Shown here in pieces: positions 8,916-19,000 of a stretch of 64,000 nucleotides of DNA (position 1 is the stretch's first letter; every line of letters begins with the position of its first letter). The stretch lies in NCBI GenBank assembly GCA_963662395.1, contig OY759511.1, forward strand, positions 124,001-188,000, read 5' to 3'. The notes below the pieces were generated by a model. That model had not been told where the DNA came from, searched no databases, and saw only the letters and a list, made by a program, of their open reading frames with translations. Position numbers and translations under genes: made by a program. This stretch comes from JAPOXR01 sp963662395. GTDB taxonomy: Bacteria > Pseudomonadota > Alphaproteobacteria > Rhodobacterales > Rhodobacteraceae.

Positions 8916-9443
8916 CCCCGCCCCCGCCTCGCCAGACCGTGTCATGGCCATCTTGCCTCACTCCATGCCCGTCACGGCAGGGAAGTTGTCGTGCTCCGAA
9001 ATCAACCGGCCATGCCTGTGGGAGTTGTGAGGTCCGGAAGGCCTGTGTTAGGGTAGGTCCACGGCGCAAGGAGCGTCCGGGCCCGAGTGGAAACAGGTTT
9101 CCAGCGGAAGTTGTGAGCATCCGACACCGGATTGGTCGTGGGTTGTCGTGAACGACGCAGTTGCGTCGTTCGTCGTTTGACAGGATGTCCGAACTGTTTG
9201 GCTGGTCGCTGCTCAATTCCGCCCGTCAGCGGTGAATTCATGACTGTTTGTCGCGGCGAATTATCCTCCACCTGTGCAGTTCCGGTCATTGCTGCCGGGC
9301 GTGTTTTGCAGAACAGAAGTTCGGGAACACGAAACTGTTGGGGGATACCGGCGATGGCAACAATGTCCCGGAAGGTTCGCACACGCTCACCACGGTTCAT
9401 GGGACGCGCTGATCAGTCGGGGGAATGAAGGTGTTGTCCGGGG
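8916..9443. other. Intergenic region with one strong palindrome, no gene seen
   Basis: This stretch of 528 bases between ilvH and the desaturase gene has no convincing reading frame. Overlapping frames use poor codons and lack ribosome sites. Its one notable element is the perfect palindrome at 9150-9171. Confidence 0.5.
9150..9171. promoter_or_regulatory. Perfect 10-bp-arm palindrome, candidate operator
   Basis: GAACGACGCA and TGCGTCGTTC are perfect inverted copies around a 2-base centre. It lies about 270 bases upstream of the desaturase gene, with no terminator-like T-run. A symmetric site of this length suits a dimeric regulator binding DNA better than a terminator. The regulator is unknown. 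Confidence 0.45.
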
Positions 9444-10514
9444 ATGAATGCAATGGCTGTGACGGTTGAGAAGAGTTACGCGCTTGTCGGTGAGGCCGAC
9501 AACGATTGCTCGCTTGAAAATGACCAGTTCGAGGGGCTGGTGGAAGACCAGTGGTTCTCGGCAACCGTGCCGAGAAGTCACATGAAATCCCTCATGAAAC
9601 GCACGAACAGGGAGGCCGCGATCCACACCGCCATCTGGGGTGTTCTGCTGATCGGCTCGGGAGTCGGTGCGGTTCTGACCTGGGGAACATGGTGGACCGT
9701 CCCGTTCCTTTTCTTCTACGGCGTGATGTATTCGATGTCGGATCATCAGGCCCATGAGTTCAGCCATGGGACACCCTTCAGAACCAGGTGGCTCAACGAC
9801 GTGTTCTACTGGATCAACGGGTTCATGACTCTTCATGAAACCTATTACTGGCGGTGGAGTCATACGCGGCATCACACCGAAACGCTTCATGTAGGACGCG
9901 ATCCCGAGATTGCGGTCATGGCCCCGGCCGATGTGGCCAAGCTGTTTCTGGACTTCTTCTTCCTGGTTTCGGGCTGGGTGCAGATCCGAAACATCGTGAA
10001 GCATGCGGTTGGCCGGGTCAAGGGCGACGGCGCACATTTCATTCCGGAAAACGAGCGCCGGAAAGTGATATGGAACTCGCGTGCGTATGTGGCGATCTTC
10101 GTGACAACAATTTCCGCAGCGGTGATCTGGCAGACCTGGCTACCTGTCCTTTTGGTGGTGACACCGCGTTTCTACGGCGGCTTCTTCCCGCAGTTCTTCA
10201 ATGTTACCCAGCACGCGGGGCTGAAGGAGAATTGCATGGATCATCGCGAGAATTGTCGCACCTTCTATGCCAATCCGGTCTTCCGGTTTCTGTACATGAA
10301 CATGAACTACCACATTGAGCACCACATGTTTCCCATGGTGCCGTTTCACCGGCTTCACGAGTTGCACGAGGCGATAAAGGATCAATGCCCGCCGCCATAT
10401 CGCAGCGTGTGGGCCTGCTACGCGGAGATGATCCCGGCAATTCGAAAACAACTCACGGATCCGGCCTATCACGTCGAGCGCCCGCTCCCGGCGCATGCAG
10501 TTGCCGCGAAGTAG
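9444..10514 (+). CDS. Membrane-bound fatty acid desaturase family protein
   Basis: Integral membrane di-iron enzyme of the fatty acid desaturase superfamily, 356 residues. The three histidine clusters that bind iron are present: HEFSH near residue 103, HTRHH near 137, and HIEHH near 292, with another HAG after FNVTQ. Hydrophobic segments surround them (TAIWGVLLIGSG, VPFLFFYGVMY, VAIFVTTISAAVIW). Substrate is uncertain; the family also includes hydroxylases and sphingolipid or alkane-acting members. ATG 9444 directly abuts GGGG; in-frame ATG 9453 has better spacing and may be the true start. The IS110 element follows closely. Confidence 0.8.
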   Translation: MNAMAVTVEKSYALVGEADNDCSLENDQFEGLVEDQWFSATVPRSHMKSLMKRTNREAAIHTAIWGVLLIGSGVGAVLTWGTWWTVPFLFFYGVMYSMSDHQAHEFSHGTPFRTRWLNDVFYWINGFMTLHETYYWRWSHTRHHTETLHVGRDPEIAVMAPADVAKLFLDFFFLVSGWVQIRNIVKHAVGRVKGDGAHFIPENERRKVIWNSRAYVAIFVTTISAAVIWQTWLPVLLVVTPRFYGGFFPQFFNVTQHAGLKENCMDHRENCRTFYANPVFRFLYMNMNYHIEHHMFPMVPFHRLHELHEAIKDQCPPPYRSVWACYAEMIPAIRKQLTDPAYHVERPLPAHAVAAK

Positions 10515-10758
10515 CGCTGAACTCGGCATGCCGCCGTCAGGCAGAAGAGGTTGCCGGTCCCGGAGTCTTCATGGTTTCCATGAAGTGACCGCCACGGGCG
10601 CCATGAGGCAATGGGCGCGGAAGGCATTCTGCCGCCAGCGCCGATCCGGTCCGAACCGGAACGGAAGCGATGGAGTGGACGCCCCCTCCGAACGGCGTCA
10701 AGATGCGCCGGAGAAAACGCCAGTCCAGCTGCGCGTGAAATCGACGGAGGAAACGTCC
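10515..10758 (+). ncRNA. Structured left-end region of the IS110 element, candidate bridge RNA
   Basis: The 244 bases between the desaturase stop and the transposase start are non-coding and hold several hairpins, including CTTCATGG/CCATGAAG around a TTT loop (10567-10585) and TCCGGT/ACCGGA around CCGA (10645-10660). Established knowledge: IS110-group elements encode a guide (bridge) RNA in the long non-coding end upstream of the recombinase. This region has the right place and size, but I have not shown the target- and donor-binding loops. Confidence 0.35.
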
Positions 10759-11793
10759 ATGGAACACACACCCGTCATCGGCATCGACATCTCGAAGCGG
10801 GGTCTTCGACTTCATGGTGCAACTGCCGACGGCCAGCCGGTCTTCCGCAAGACGGTCTCGCGCGGCAGGTTCCTGGCCTTCCTCTGCAAGCTGCCATCCT
10901 GCCTGGTGGTGATGGAGGCCTGCGGCGGTGCCCGTCACCGGGGCCGCCAGATCATCGGATTTGGCCACGAGTGCAAGCTGATCCCGCCGGTCTACGTGAA
11001 ACCCTTCGTCAAGCGCCAGAAGAATGACCGGAACGACGCAGCAGCGATCGCCCGCACCGCTCAGCGCCCGACCATGCGCTTCGTGGCGGTGAAACCCGAG
11101 GAGGCCCAGGCCGATGCCATGCTGTTTCGGACCCGGGCACTCATGGTCCGGCAGCGCACGCAGACCATCAATTCGCTCCGGGGCCACCTGGCCGAATTCG
11201 GCGTGGTGGCGCCGAGGGGCGTGGCCAGTGTCGTGAAGCTTCGGCAGGAGCTGGCGGAAGTACAGGAGCCACCACCCGAGCAGGTGGCAGCGCTGGCCGA
11301 GCTGCCGTTCACGCGGATCGCCTCGCTCTCCGGGCAGATCACCGGCCTCGAGCAGCAGATCCGGGTCCGGGCCAGGGAGCGAGACGAGTTCAGGCGGCTG
11401 ATGACCATCCCGGGCATCGGTCCGATCTGCGCCATGGCCGTGCATGCCTTCGCACCGCCGATGGCGAGCTTCCGCCGTGGCCGGGACTTCGCGGCCTGGG
11501 TCGGGCTGACACCCCGGGAACATTCGACAGCCGGCCGGCAGCTTCCGGGACGGATCACCAGGATGCGGCAGCGGGACCTCAGGCAGTTGCTGGTCCTCGG
11601 TGCAACCTCGGTGCTCCGCCATGCGCCGAGAGGCGAGGCGCTCAAGGATCCCTGGCTTGCCAGGATGATCGCCGGGAAGCCGCCGAAGCTGGTGGCGGTG
11701 GCGCTTGCCGGCAAGATGGCGCGCATGATCTGGGCGCTGTCGGTGAAGAACGAGGATTACCGGGCACCGGCGGCGATGGCCGCGGCGGCGTGA
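10759..11793 (+). CDS. IS110 family transposase (DEDD recombinase)
   Basis: A 344-residue RNA-guided DEDD recombinase of insertion sequences. The N-terminal RuvC-like domain begins MEHTPVIGIDISK with the first Asp, followed by VVMEACGGARH (Glu) and KNDRNDAAAIA (Asp pair). The middle is a coiled coil (LEQQIRVRARERDEF). The C-terminal transposase_20 domain begins LMTIPGIGPICAMAV and contains FAAWVGLTPREHSTAGR, where serine is the catalytic residue. ATG 10759 has GGAGG 8 bases upstream; longer frames are spurious. It appears intact. The element has no obvious terminal inverted repeats, as expected for the family, so its exact borders are not marked. Confidence 0.93.
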   Translation: MEHTPVIGIDISKRGLRLHGATADGQPVFRKTVSRGRFLAFLCKLPSCLVVMEACGGARHRGRQIIGFGHECKLIPPVYVKPFVKRQKNDRNDAAAIARTAQRPTMRFVAVKPEEAQADAMLFRTRALMVRQRTQTINSLRGHLAEFGVVAPRGVASVVKLRQELAEVQEPPPEQVAALAELPFTRIASLSGQITGLEQQIRVRARERDEFRRLMTIPGIGPICAMAVHAFAPPMASFRRGRDFAAWVGLTPREHSTAGRQLPGRITRMRQRDLRQLLVLGATSVLRHAPRGEALKDPWLARMIAGKPPKLVAVALAGKMARMIWALSVKNEDYRAPAAMAAAA

Positions 11794-12684
11794 CTGCCTG
11801 GAAACGAAAGCTGCCGGGAAAGGAGAGGCTCTACTTCCCGGAACGGAATACCGGGTGCTGCAGGCACGGCCCTGACGGCCTGATCTGCGGATGATCCCGG
11901 TTGGTGCGGTGAGGACGACAGACAACATAGGGGCAAAAGGTCATTGAAGACGGGGTCGGAAAAACCAGCACCTGACGCAGGGCTTCGAGCCCGTGGAAGC
12001 GATTTGGATCCGATCCACGAACACCATACGGGCCCGCGGCGAATGAATGCTGCATCGAGAGGCCGGACATACGACCGTACCCTGACCGCATGCCACATGA
12101 TGTCTGAAATCCAGCTTGCACTACCGGGGGCGTCCACATACGTCAGGTGGTGCAGGTTCTGTCTGGCAGTGATGATGCGCGGACGGTGATGGGTCATGAC
12201 GGAAAAGTCCGGATCGTTGGCTGCCATGCCGGCTCCGGGCATCATCCCGTCATCTGACGAATGGTGACCAGGAACCCGTACGCGGGCTCCCGCGACGAGT
12301 ATCAGGTGCCTTCGTGGAACAGGGTCATGCATCGAGGCCCGGCATCGCTGAACAGATGCAGGCGAGATGCAGGGACTTCAAGCCGACGAACGGGACGGAT
12401 GGAATTCCCCCCTCCCCTTCAACGGAAAATGACCCGCCCGGATTCAGTCAAGAGGTTGCGGAACAATCCGCTGGCAGCTAAAATTGACGATATCTTCCGG
12501 GAGCCTGCCAGGTTTGGCGCGTTCATCGAAGATTCATCTAGGGGAGTCCGGACACCTTCTCGCTTCATTTCCTCTGATTGTCGGACGAAGGCCGTCCGAA
12601 AGAACGGAGGTGCCATCGTCTCGGACGGGATTTCCGGTCGAGGAGCGAAGGGTGACCGGGCACCCGTGAAAAAGGAGAAATCTC
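11794..12684. other. 891-bp region without a recognisable gene
   Basis: No frame here looks real on either strand. The first part probably belongs to the right end of the IS110 element. The last 100 bases should contain the ABC operon promoter and include a 7-5-7 palindrome at 12581-12599. The middle may be remnant sequence, but I could not match it to any family. Confidence 0.4.
12581..12599. promoter_or_regulatory. Palindrome upstream of the sugar ABC operon
   Basis: TCGGACG and CGTCCGA are perfect inverted copies with a 5-base spacer, ending 86 bases before the binding-protein start. Sugar importers of this type are usually controlled by LacI/GntR/ROK-type repressors that bind such sites. 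No regulator gene is adjacent, so the assignment is inference. Confidence 0.35.
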
Positions 12685-13629
12685 ATGAGAAAGTTGCTTA
12701 TCGCCACGGGTGTCGTCTCATTGCTGTCGACAGCCACCGTTGCCGAAACAATCGGATACGCGATGTCGGAGTTCAACGACAACTGGTTGACGATCATGCG
12801 CAATGCAGCTGTTGAATGGGCAGAGGAGAATGGTCACGACCTGATCATGGAAGACGGCCAGAGTGATGTCGGACGTCAACTGGACCAGATCAACAACTTC
12901 ATTGCCACGGGAGTAGACGCGATCGTCGTGGTGCCGATTGATGGCAATGCGACCCAGGCCCTGACCAATGCTGCCATGTCGGCAGGGATACCGATGGTGT
13001 ATGCAAACCGTGTCCCGGGCAACTTTGACACCCTGCCGGACAACCAGGTGGTCGTAGCGTCGGATGAGACGGAATCCGGCACACTCGAGACGTTCAACAT
13101 CTGCCAGCAGCTGCGTTCCCAGGGCAAGGTTGACGGGGGTGCCAGTGCCTACATTCTGCAGGGGCAATTGCATCACCCTGCCGGAATTCAGCGCACCAAG
13201 GACATCCACGATGTGGTTGCCATGGACATGTGCAACTTCATCGAGATCATCGACACCCAGGTCGGCAACTTTGTCCGTGCCGAAGCCCAGGATCTCATGA
13301 CCAACTGGCTCACGACCGGCGATGAATTCGACGCGGTCATTGCCAACAACGATGAAATGGCCATTGGTGCCATTCTCGCGATGAAGTCCGCCGGCATTGA
13401 CATGGATACCGTCCTCGTCGGTGGCATTGATGCGACCCCCGATGCGCTTCAGGCCATGGCTGCAGGTGATCTCGACGTCACCGTGTTCCAGAATGCCGCC
13501 GCTCAGGGCATCGGCTCGGTGGAAGCTGCAATCGCGCTTTCCCGCGGCGAGTCGGTCACCAAGTTCGTCCGTATCCCGTTCGAACTGGTCACGCCTGAAA
13601 ACATGGCCGAATACATCGGTGCGAACTGA
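12685..13629 (+). CDS. Sugar-type ABC transporter periplasmic binding protein
   Basis: This 314-residue solute receptor of the ribose/inositol class (Peripla_BP_4) captures substrate in the periplasm. Residues 1-20 are a Sec signal peptide (MRKLLIATGVVSLLSTATVA). The class motifs are visible: FNDNWLTIMRNA near the ligand site, QLDQINNFIATGVDAIVVVP, NNDEMAIGA and GGIDATPDALQAM. Ligand is not determinable, although ribose, inositol and polyols are typical. ATG 12685 is preceded by AAGGAG. The permease and ATPase genes follow. A strong double hairpin after the stop probably raises binding-protein level over the membrane parts. Confidence 0.9.
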   Translation: MRKLLIATGVVSLLSTATVAETIGYAMSEFNDNWLTIMRNAAVEWAEENGHDLIMEDGQSDVGRQLDQINNFIATGVDAIVVVPIDGNATQALTNAAMSAGIPMVYANRVPGNFDTLPDNQVVVASDETESGTLETFNICQQLRSQGKVDGGASAYILQGQLHHPAGIQRTKDIHDVVAMDMCNFIEIIDTQVGNFVRAEAQDLMTNWLTTGDEFDAVIANNDEMAIGAILAMKSAGIDMDTVLVGGIDATPDALQAMAAGDLDVTVFQNAAAQGIGSVEAAIALSRGESVTKFVRIPFELVTPENMAEYIGAN

Positions 13630-13670
13630 GGCAGAAATTCTGCCAGGTGAGCGGCCACGGGCCGCTCACC
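13630..13670 (+). promoter_or_regulatory. Two adjacent hairpins after the binding-protein gene
   Basis: GGCAGA/TCTGCC (13630-13644) is followed by an 11-pair perfect stem GGTGAGCGGCC/GGCCGCTCACC with a 3-base ACG loop (13646-13670). No T-run follows, so most transcription should continue. The usual role of such structures is to protect the upstream message, inferred here from position. Confidence 0.65.
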
Positions 13671-13741
13671 GCAACTCCTGAAGAGCGGCGTCCACGCATC
13701 CCGGTTCCTGCACGCCACCAGGATTAGTCATGGAGGATGAA

Positions 13742-14821
13742 ATGGCCGATGACGTGCACGGCACTGGAGGTCAGACATACGATCACAAGAAACGCGCCCT
13801 GCCGCCTGAGCTTGGCGTGTTCACGGCACTGATCGTGATTATCGTGATATTCGAGGCACTTGGCGCGCTGTTTGTCGGTCAGAGCCTGCTTTTTGACACC
13901 AGGGGACGTTTCGATGGCCCATTGGGTTTGTTCAATGTTGCAAGGCTGAAGATCATGATCTTGCAGGTCTCGATCATCGGCATCATCGCCATTGGCTCGA
14001 CACAGGTGATCATTTCCGGTGGCATCGACCTGTCACCCGGTTCGGTCGTTGGTGTCACGGCCATGGTTGCAATGAGCTTTGCACAGGTGGCCGAAGTCAA
14101 CGGACTTGCCAATCCAAAGCCGGTTTTTGGTGCTTGGGCACATGACATACCTGCATTGGTGCCCGTCCTGATCGGACTTGTCATTGGTCTGGCCGCGGGC
14201 GTCGTCAATGGTGCCCTGATCGCCTACACGCGCATTCCTCCATTCATCGCGACTCTCGGAATGATGGTGTTTGCACGTGGTGCCGCAAAATGGTGGACGA
14301 AGGGTGAACCGGTTTCGTTCCCCACCGACAGCTACGCCTTCATTGGTTCGGGAATGATACCGGTCGTGATTTTCGTTGCACTCGCCATTCTCTTTCACTT
14401 TCTGCTGAAGAACACGGTTTACGGCAAACATACCTATGCCATCGGTTCCAACGAGGACGCCGCGCGGATGTCTGGCATCAACGTTCAGCGGCACAAGCTC
14501 ATGGTCTATGCAATCGGCGGCGTGCTTGCGGCAACGGCGGCCATCGTGCTGACTTCGAAGAGTCTCACGGCCCAGTCCGGAATGGGGATCATGTACGAAC
14601 TCGACGCCATTGCAATGACCGTTATCGGTGGCGTCAGCCTCAGCGGCGGACGCGGGTCGGTCATCGGCACGGTGCTCGGTGCATTGATCTTCGGGGTCAT
14701 CATATCGGGATTCACCTTCTTGCGTCTTGATGCCTTCTACCAGGAGATGGTCAAGGGCTTCATCATCATCAGCGCGGTTGTGCTCGATCAATGGCGACAA
14801 CAGCGTGCAGCACGGGCATGA
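13742..14821 (+). CDS. Sugar-type ABC transporter permease (RbsC-like)
   Basis: A 359-residue inner-membrane permease of the BPD_transp_2 family with about eight to ten hydrophobic segments. Family landmarks include GGIDLSPGSVVGVTAM near residue 95, IPPFIATLGMMVFARG, the cytoplasmic loop YAIGSNEDAARMSGINV that contacts the ATPase, and LDAIAMTVIGGVSLSGGRGSVIGTVLG. ATG 13742 is preferred over ATG 13730 because GGAGG at 13732-13736 lies correctly for it. The 25-residue hydrophilic N-terminus is slightly long. It works with the binding protein upstream and the ATPase 13 bases downstream. Confidence 0.9.
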   Translation: MADDVHGTGGQTYDHKKRALPPELGVFTALIVIIVIFEALGALFVGQSLLFDTRGRFDGPLGLFNVARLKIMILQVSIIGIIAIGSTQVIISGGIDLSPGSVVGVTAMVAMSFAQVAEVNGLANPKPVFGAWAHDIPALVPVLIGLVIGLAAGVVNGALIAYTRIPPFIATLGMMVFARGAAKWWTKGEPVSFPTDSYAFIGSGMIPVVIFVALAILFHFLLKNTVYGKHTYAIGSNEDAARMSGINVQRHKLMVYAIGGVLAATAAIVLTSKSLTAQSGMGIMYELDAIAMTVIGGVSLSGGRGSVIGTVLGALIFGVIISGFTFLRLDAFYQEMVKGFIIISAVVLDQWRQQRAARA

Positions 14822-14834
14822 AGGGGCGCACGAC

Positions 14835-15617
14835 ATGAACGACAGGATCATCCTCGAAACCCGAGATCTGACCAAGCATTACGGCGGCGTACACGCGCTC
14901 GAAGGGGCTGACTTCATCCTCCGGGATGGCGAGCATGTCGGGATCATGGGTGACAACGGTGCCGGCAAGTCGACCTTCGTGCGCCAGATCACCGGCGTGG
15001 AGCAACGGACCCGCGGGGACATCGTCTTCGACGGAAGGCCGGTCAACTTTTCGGGCCCGCTGGAGGCCCGCGAGGCTGGTATCGAGACGGTATTCCAGAC
15101 ACTTGCGCTGGCTGACGATCTGGACGTGCCGGACAACCTTTTTCTCGGTCGTGAGATGACTCGGGCCAATTGGCTGGGACCCTTCCGGATCCTCGACTAC
15201 AGGGCCATGCGACAGGCGACGCTGGATGGGCTGAGAAAAACCGCTGTCAAGATTCCGAACATCAGAAACACGATCCGCAACATGTCGGGCGGCCAGAGGC
15301 AGTGCGTGGCCATCGCACGGACCGCCACCTTCCATTCGAAGCTGACGATCATGGATGAACCAACCGCGGCGCTCGGTGTACAGGAAACCTCCCAGGTCGA
15401 AAACATCATCCGCACGCTGAAGAAGCAGGGTGAGCCGCTGATATTGATCAGCCACAACATGCGGCAGGTGTTCGATCTGGTCGATCGCGTGGTCGTATTT
15501 CGCCGGGGCCGCATCTGCGCCGATCTCGACATCAAGAATGATGATGTCTCGGGCGAAGATGTCGTGTCTTACATCACCGGAGCCAGAGACCGACCAGGCA
15601 GCGAAGGCCTGAACTGA
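14835..15617 (+). CDS. Sugar-type ABC transporter ATPase, single nucleotide-binding domain
   Basis: This cytoplasmic ATPase of 260 residues powers the importer. Walker A is GDNGAGKST near residue 37, the signature is MSGGQRQCVAIAR, Walker B is LTIMDEPTAAL, and the switch histidine lies in LISHNMRQ. Many RbsA-type ATPases are tandem two-domain proteins of about 500 residues; this one has a single domain, as in FrcA- and inositol-type systems, and presumably acts as a dimer. ATG 14835 is chosen because MNDRIILETRDLTK is the natural N-terminus. It is the last gene of the three-gene operon. Confidence 0.9.
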   Translation: MNDRIILETRDLTKHYGGVHALEGADFILRDGEHVGIMGDNGAGKSTFVRQITGVEQRTRGDIVFDGRPVNFSGPLEAREAGIETVFQTLALADDLDVPDNLFLGREMTRANWLGPFRILDYRAMRQATLDGLRKTAVKIPNIRNTIRNMSGGQRQCVAIARTATFHSKLTIMDEPTAALGVQETSQVENIIRTLKKQGEPLILISHNMRQVFDLVDRVVVFRRGRICADLDIKNDDVSGEDVVSYITGARDRPGSEGLN

Positions 15618-16003
15618 ACCGGATGACCGGAATTGCCCCGAAACCAGCCCGTATCCGGCTCACGCCCATGAGTTCCCGCATGTCTGACGGCGGCCGCAAC
15701 GGTGTTTCACGGAAAATCCGGCCGCAATTGACGGTCCGGACAGCCCGCCACCGGCGCCCCTGGCAAAGCAGCTGAAATCGGCATACCGATCGAATGGCTC
15801 CGTACCCTGATCGGGTCCCTCGAGGACAACACTTGAATCCACCGTCGCCCCAGGATCGTTTCTCCCGGCAATCGTGCAGTCGCGGCCACGTTCAAGGTTG
15901 ACGCGCGAGCCAGCGACACTCCGCAACCGGTTCCCGGCCGGATCGGGAGAATGAGGGAACGATCGCGCGCCTCGACCCTACAATGCTCCTGACAATGGCG
16001 GGG
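15618..16003. other. Convergent intergenic region without gene
   Basis: Lies between the rightward ABC operon and leftward nrdJ. I see no credible frame and no strong terminator stem. Confidence 0.5.
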
Positions 16004-19000
16004 TCAACTGCAACCGCTGGTTGAGCCGCAGGTCACGCAGTGCATGCAGGTGCCGCTCCGGACCAGGGTATAATTGCCGCAGTCGCCGCAGGGATCTCCC
16101 TCATACCCCTTCACCCGTGCCGAGTCGCCGGCCGAGGCAACTTCCGCAACTGCCAACTCGTCCGTCGATGCCTGGCCGTCATCTCCGTCCTGCTCCCCTG
16201 TATCCGGGGCACCGGGGAACCGGTTGCGGAAATAACCAGCCGATGCAGCGGTCTTGAGCAGGTCGAATTCGGTCCGGCCCCGATCGGCATTCTCCCCGAG
16301 ATCGTCAAATCGATGGCTGTCACTCGTGACATGCGCCAAATCGGTCCGATCGAGATAGCTGATACCCAACTCCCGGAAGATGTAATCGAGAATCGAGGTG
16401 GCATTCTTGACCGAATCATTGCCCTGGACCAGGCCGGAGGGCTCGAACCTGGTAAAGGTGAAGGCATCGACAAATGTCTCGAGCGGCACCCCGTATTGCA
16501 GGCCAAGCGACACGGCGATCGCAAAATTGTTCATCATCGCCCGGAACCCGGCACCCTCCTTGTGCATGTCGAGGAAGATTTCTCCGAGCGAGCCGTCGAC
16601 ATATTCGCCGGTACGCAAATAGACCTTGTGCCCGCCAATGATCGCCTTCTGGGTGTAGCCCTTGCGCCGGTCAGGCAGTTTCATCCGCTGGTTCTGGCGG
16701 AGGATCTGCCTGGTGCTTTCCTCGGCAAACTCGACAATCTTCTCGTGCCGCGATTTTTCGCTCGCCTGTTCCTGTTCGGTTTCGGCCGACTGGTCATCGA
16801 CGAGGGATGCCGCCAGCGGCTGGCTGAGCTTCGAGCCGTCGCGATAGACGGCAATTGCCTTGATGCCGAGCTTCCAGGCCTTCTCGTAGGCCGCTTTGCA
16901 ATCCTCGATCGTTGCCGTTGGCAGCATGTTGACCGTCTTCGAGATTGCTCCTGAAATGAAGCTCTGCGCCGCTGCCATCATCAGGATGTGGCTGTCGACA
17001 CTCAGGCTGCGAGTGCCGCGCCTTCCGCAGGTGTTGGCGCAGTCGAAGACCGGCAGATCGCGGTCACGAATGTGGGGCGCGCCCTCGAGTGTCATCGATC
17101 CGCAGACATACTCGTTTGCCGCCTCGACCTGTTCGTCGGAAAACCCGAGCCAGGACAGCAGGTTGAAGGATGGATCGGCAACCATGTCCTTCGGCACCCC
17201 CAGCCGTTCCTCGCAAAACCCGGCACCGAGCACGCCCGGGTTGATCAGGAACCTGATGTCGAATGCCAGCCGGGCATCCTGTTCGATGCGGTCCAGCTCC
17301 TCCTGCCCGAAGCCAAGGGAGGTCAGGGACTGGCAATTGACATGCGGCGCTCCCTCGAATGATGCGTGCCCCGATGCATGGCTGATGATGTCCTCGATCT
17401 GCTGTTCGGAATAGTCCAGCAACCGCAAGGCATTCGGGACCGAGCGATTGATGATCTTGAAATACCCGCCACCGGCCAGCTTCTTGAACTTCACCAGGGC
17501 AAAATCCGGCTCGATGCCCGTGGTATCGCAATCCATGACCAGGCCAATGGTCCCGGTCGGCGCAATCACCGTGGTCTGGGCATTCCTGAAGCCGTGCTTT
17601 TCACCCAGGGCGACCGCCCGGTCCCAGGATTTCCGGGCAATTTCCGGCAGCCCGTCAACCGGGCACAGCGACTCGTCCAGTGGAACCGGCGGCGTTGGCA
17701 ACTCCTCGTAGCCATCGACGGCCCCATATGCTGCCCGCCGATGGTTGCGGATGACGCGCAACATGTGGTCCCGGTTCCGCTCAAAACCGGAGAACGGTCC
17801 GAGCTCCCGGGCCATTTCGGCCGACACGGCATAGGACTCGCCGCACAGGATTGCGGTGAGAGCGGCGCAGGTCGCCCTGCCCTCGTCGGAATCGTAGCTG
17901 ATTCCCATGTTCATGAGCAGGCCGCCAAGATTGGCATAGCCCAGGCCCAGGGTCCGGAAACGATACGACAGTTCGGCAATCTGTTTCGACGGGAACTGCG
18001 CCATCAACACGGAAATCTCGAGGACAAGGGTCAGAAGTCGCGTCGAGTGAATGTACTCGTCGGTGTTGAACTGACCGTCACCGTAGAAATTCAGGAGGTT
18101 GATCGACGCCAGGTTGCAGGCGGTGTCATCCAGGAACATGTATTCCGAACAGGGGTTCGATGCCCGGATCCGGCCATCCTCCGGACAGGTATGCCAGGAG
18201 TTGATGGTGTCATGGTACTGAATGCCGGGGTCGGCGCAGGCCCATGCGGCATGGCCGACCTCTTCCCAGAGTTCGGCTGCGCGGACCGTTTCGGCGACCT
18301 TGCCATCGGTGCGGCGGCGCAACTGCCAGTCCTCGTCCTTCCGGACCGCGTCAAGAAACTGGTCGGTCACCCGGACAGAGTTGTTCGAGTTCTGGCCGGA
18401 CACCGTCGAATAGGCCTCGGATTCCCAATCGGTGTCATATGTCGAGAATTCGATACTCGTGTATCCCTGGCGGGCATATTGCAGGACCCGGTTGATGTAG
18501 GTCTCCGGGATCATCGAGTTCCGTGCCGAGATGATCGAATCCCTGAGGCTCCGGTTCCTTGCCGGATTGCAGGCATCCTCCGTGCTGCCATCCCACGAAC
18601 TGATGGCCCGGAACAGCGCCTTCAAAGCCCTCCTGGTCGCCTTCGAGCCGGCAACCATCGAAGCCACCTTCTGTTCTTCCCGAACCTTCCAGTTGATGAA
18701 TTCCTCGATATCCGGATGGTCCATGTCGCAGATGACCATCTTGGCCGCCCGCCTTGTCGTGCCACCGGACTTGATGGCACCGGCCGCCCGATCGCCGATC
18801 TTGAGAAAGCTCATCAGCCCGCTGGACTTGCCACCGCTGGCCAAAGGCTCGTTCCTGGCCCGGAGATTGGAAAAGTTGGTTCCGGTTCCGGAGCCGAACT
18901 TGAACAGCCGGGCCTCCCGCAGCCAGAGATCCATGATGCCGCCATCATTGACCAGGTCATCCTCGATCGACTGGATGAAGCAGGCATGCGGTTGCGGCCG

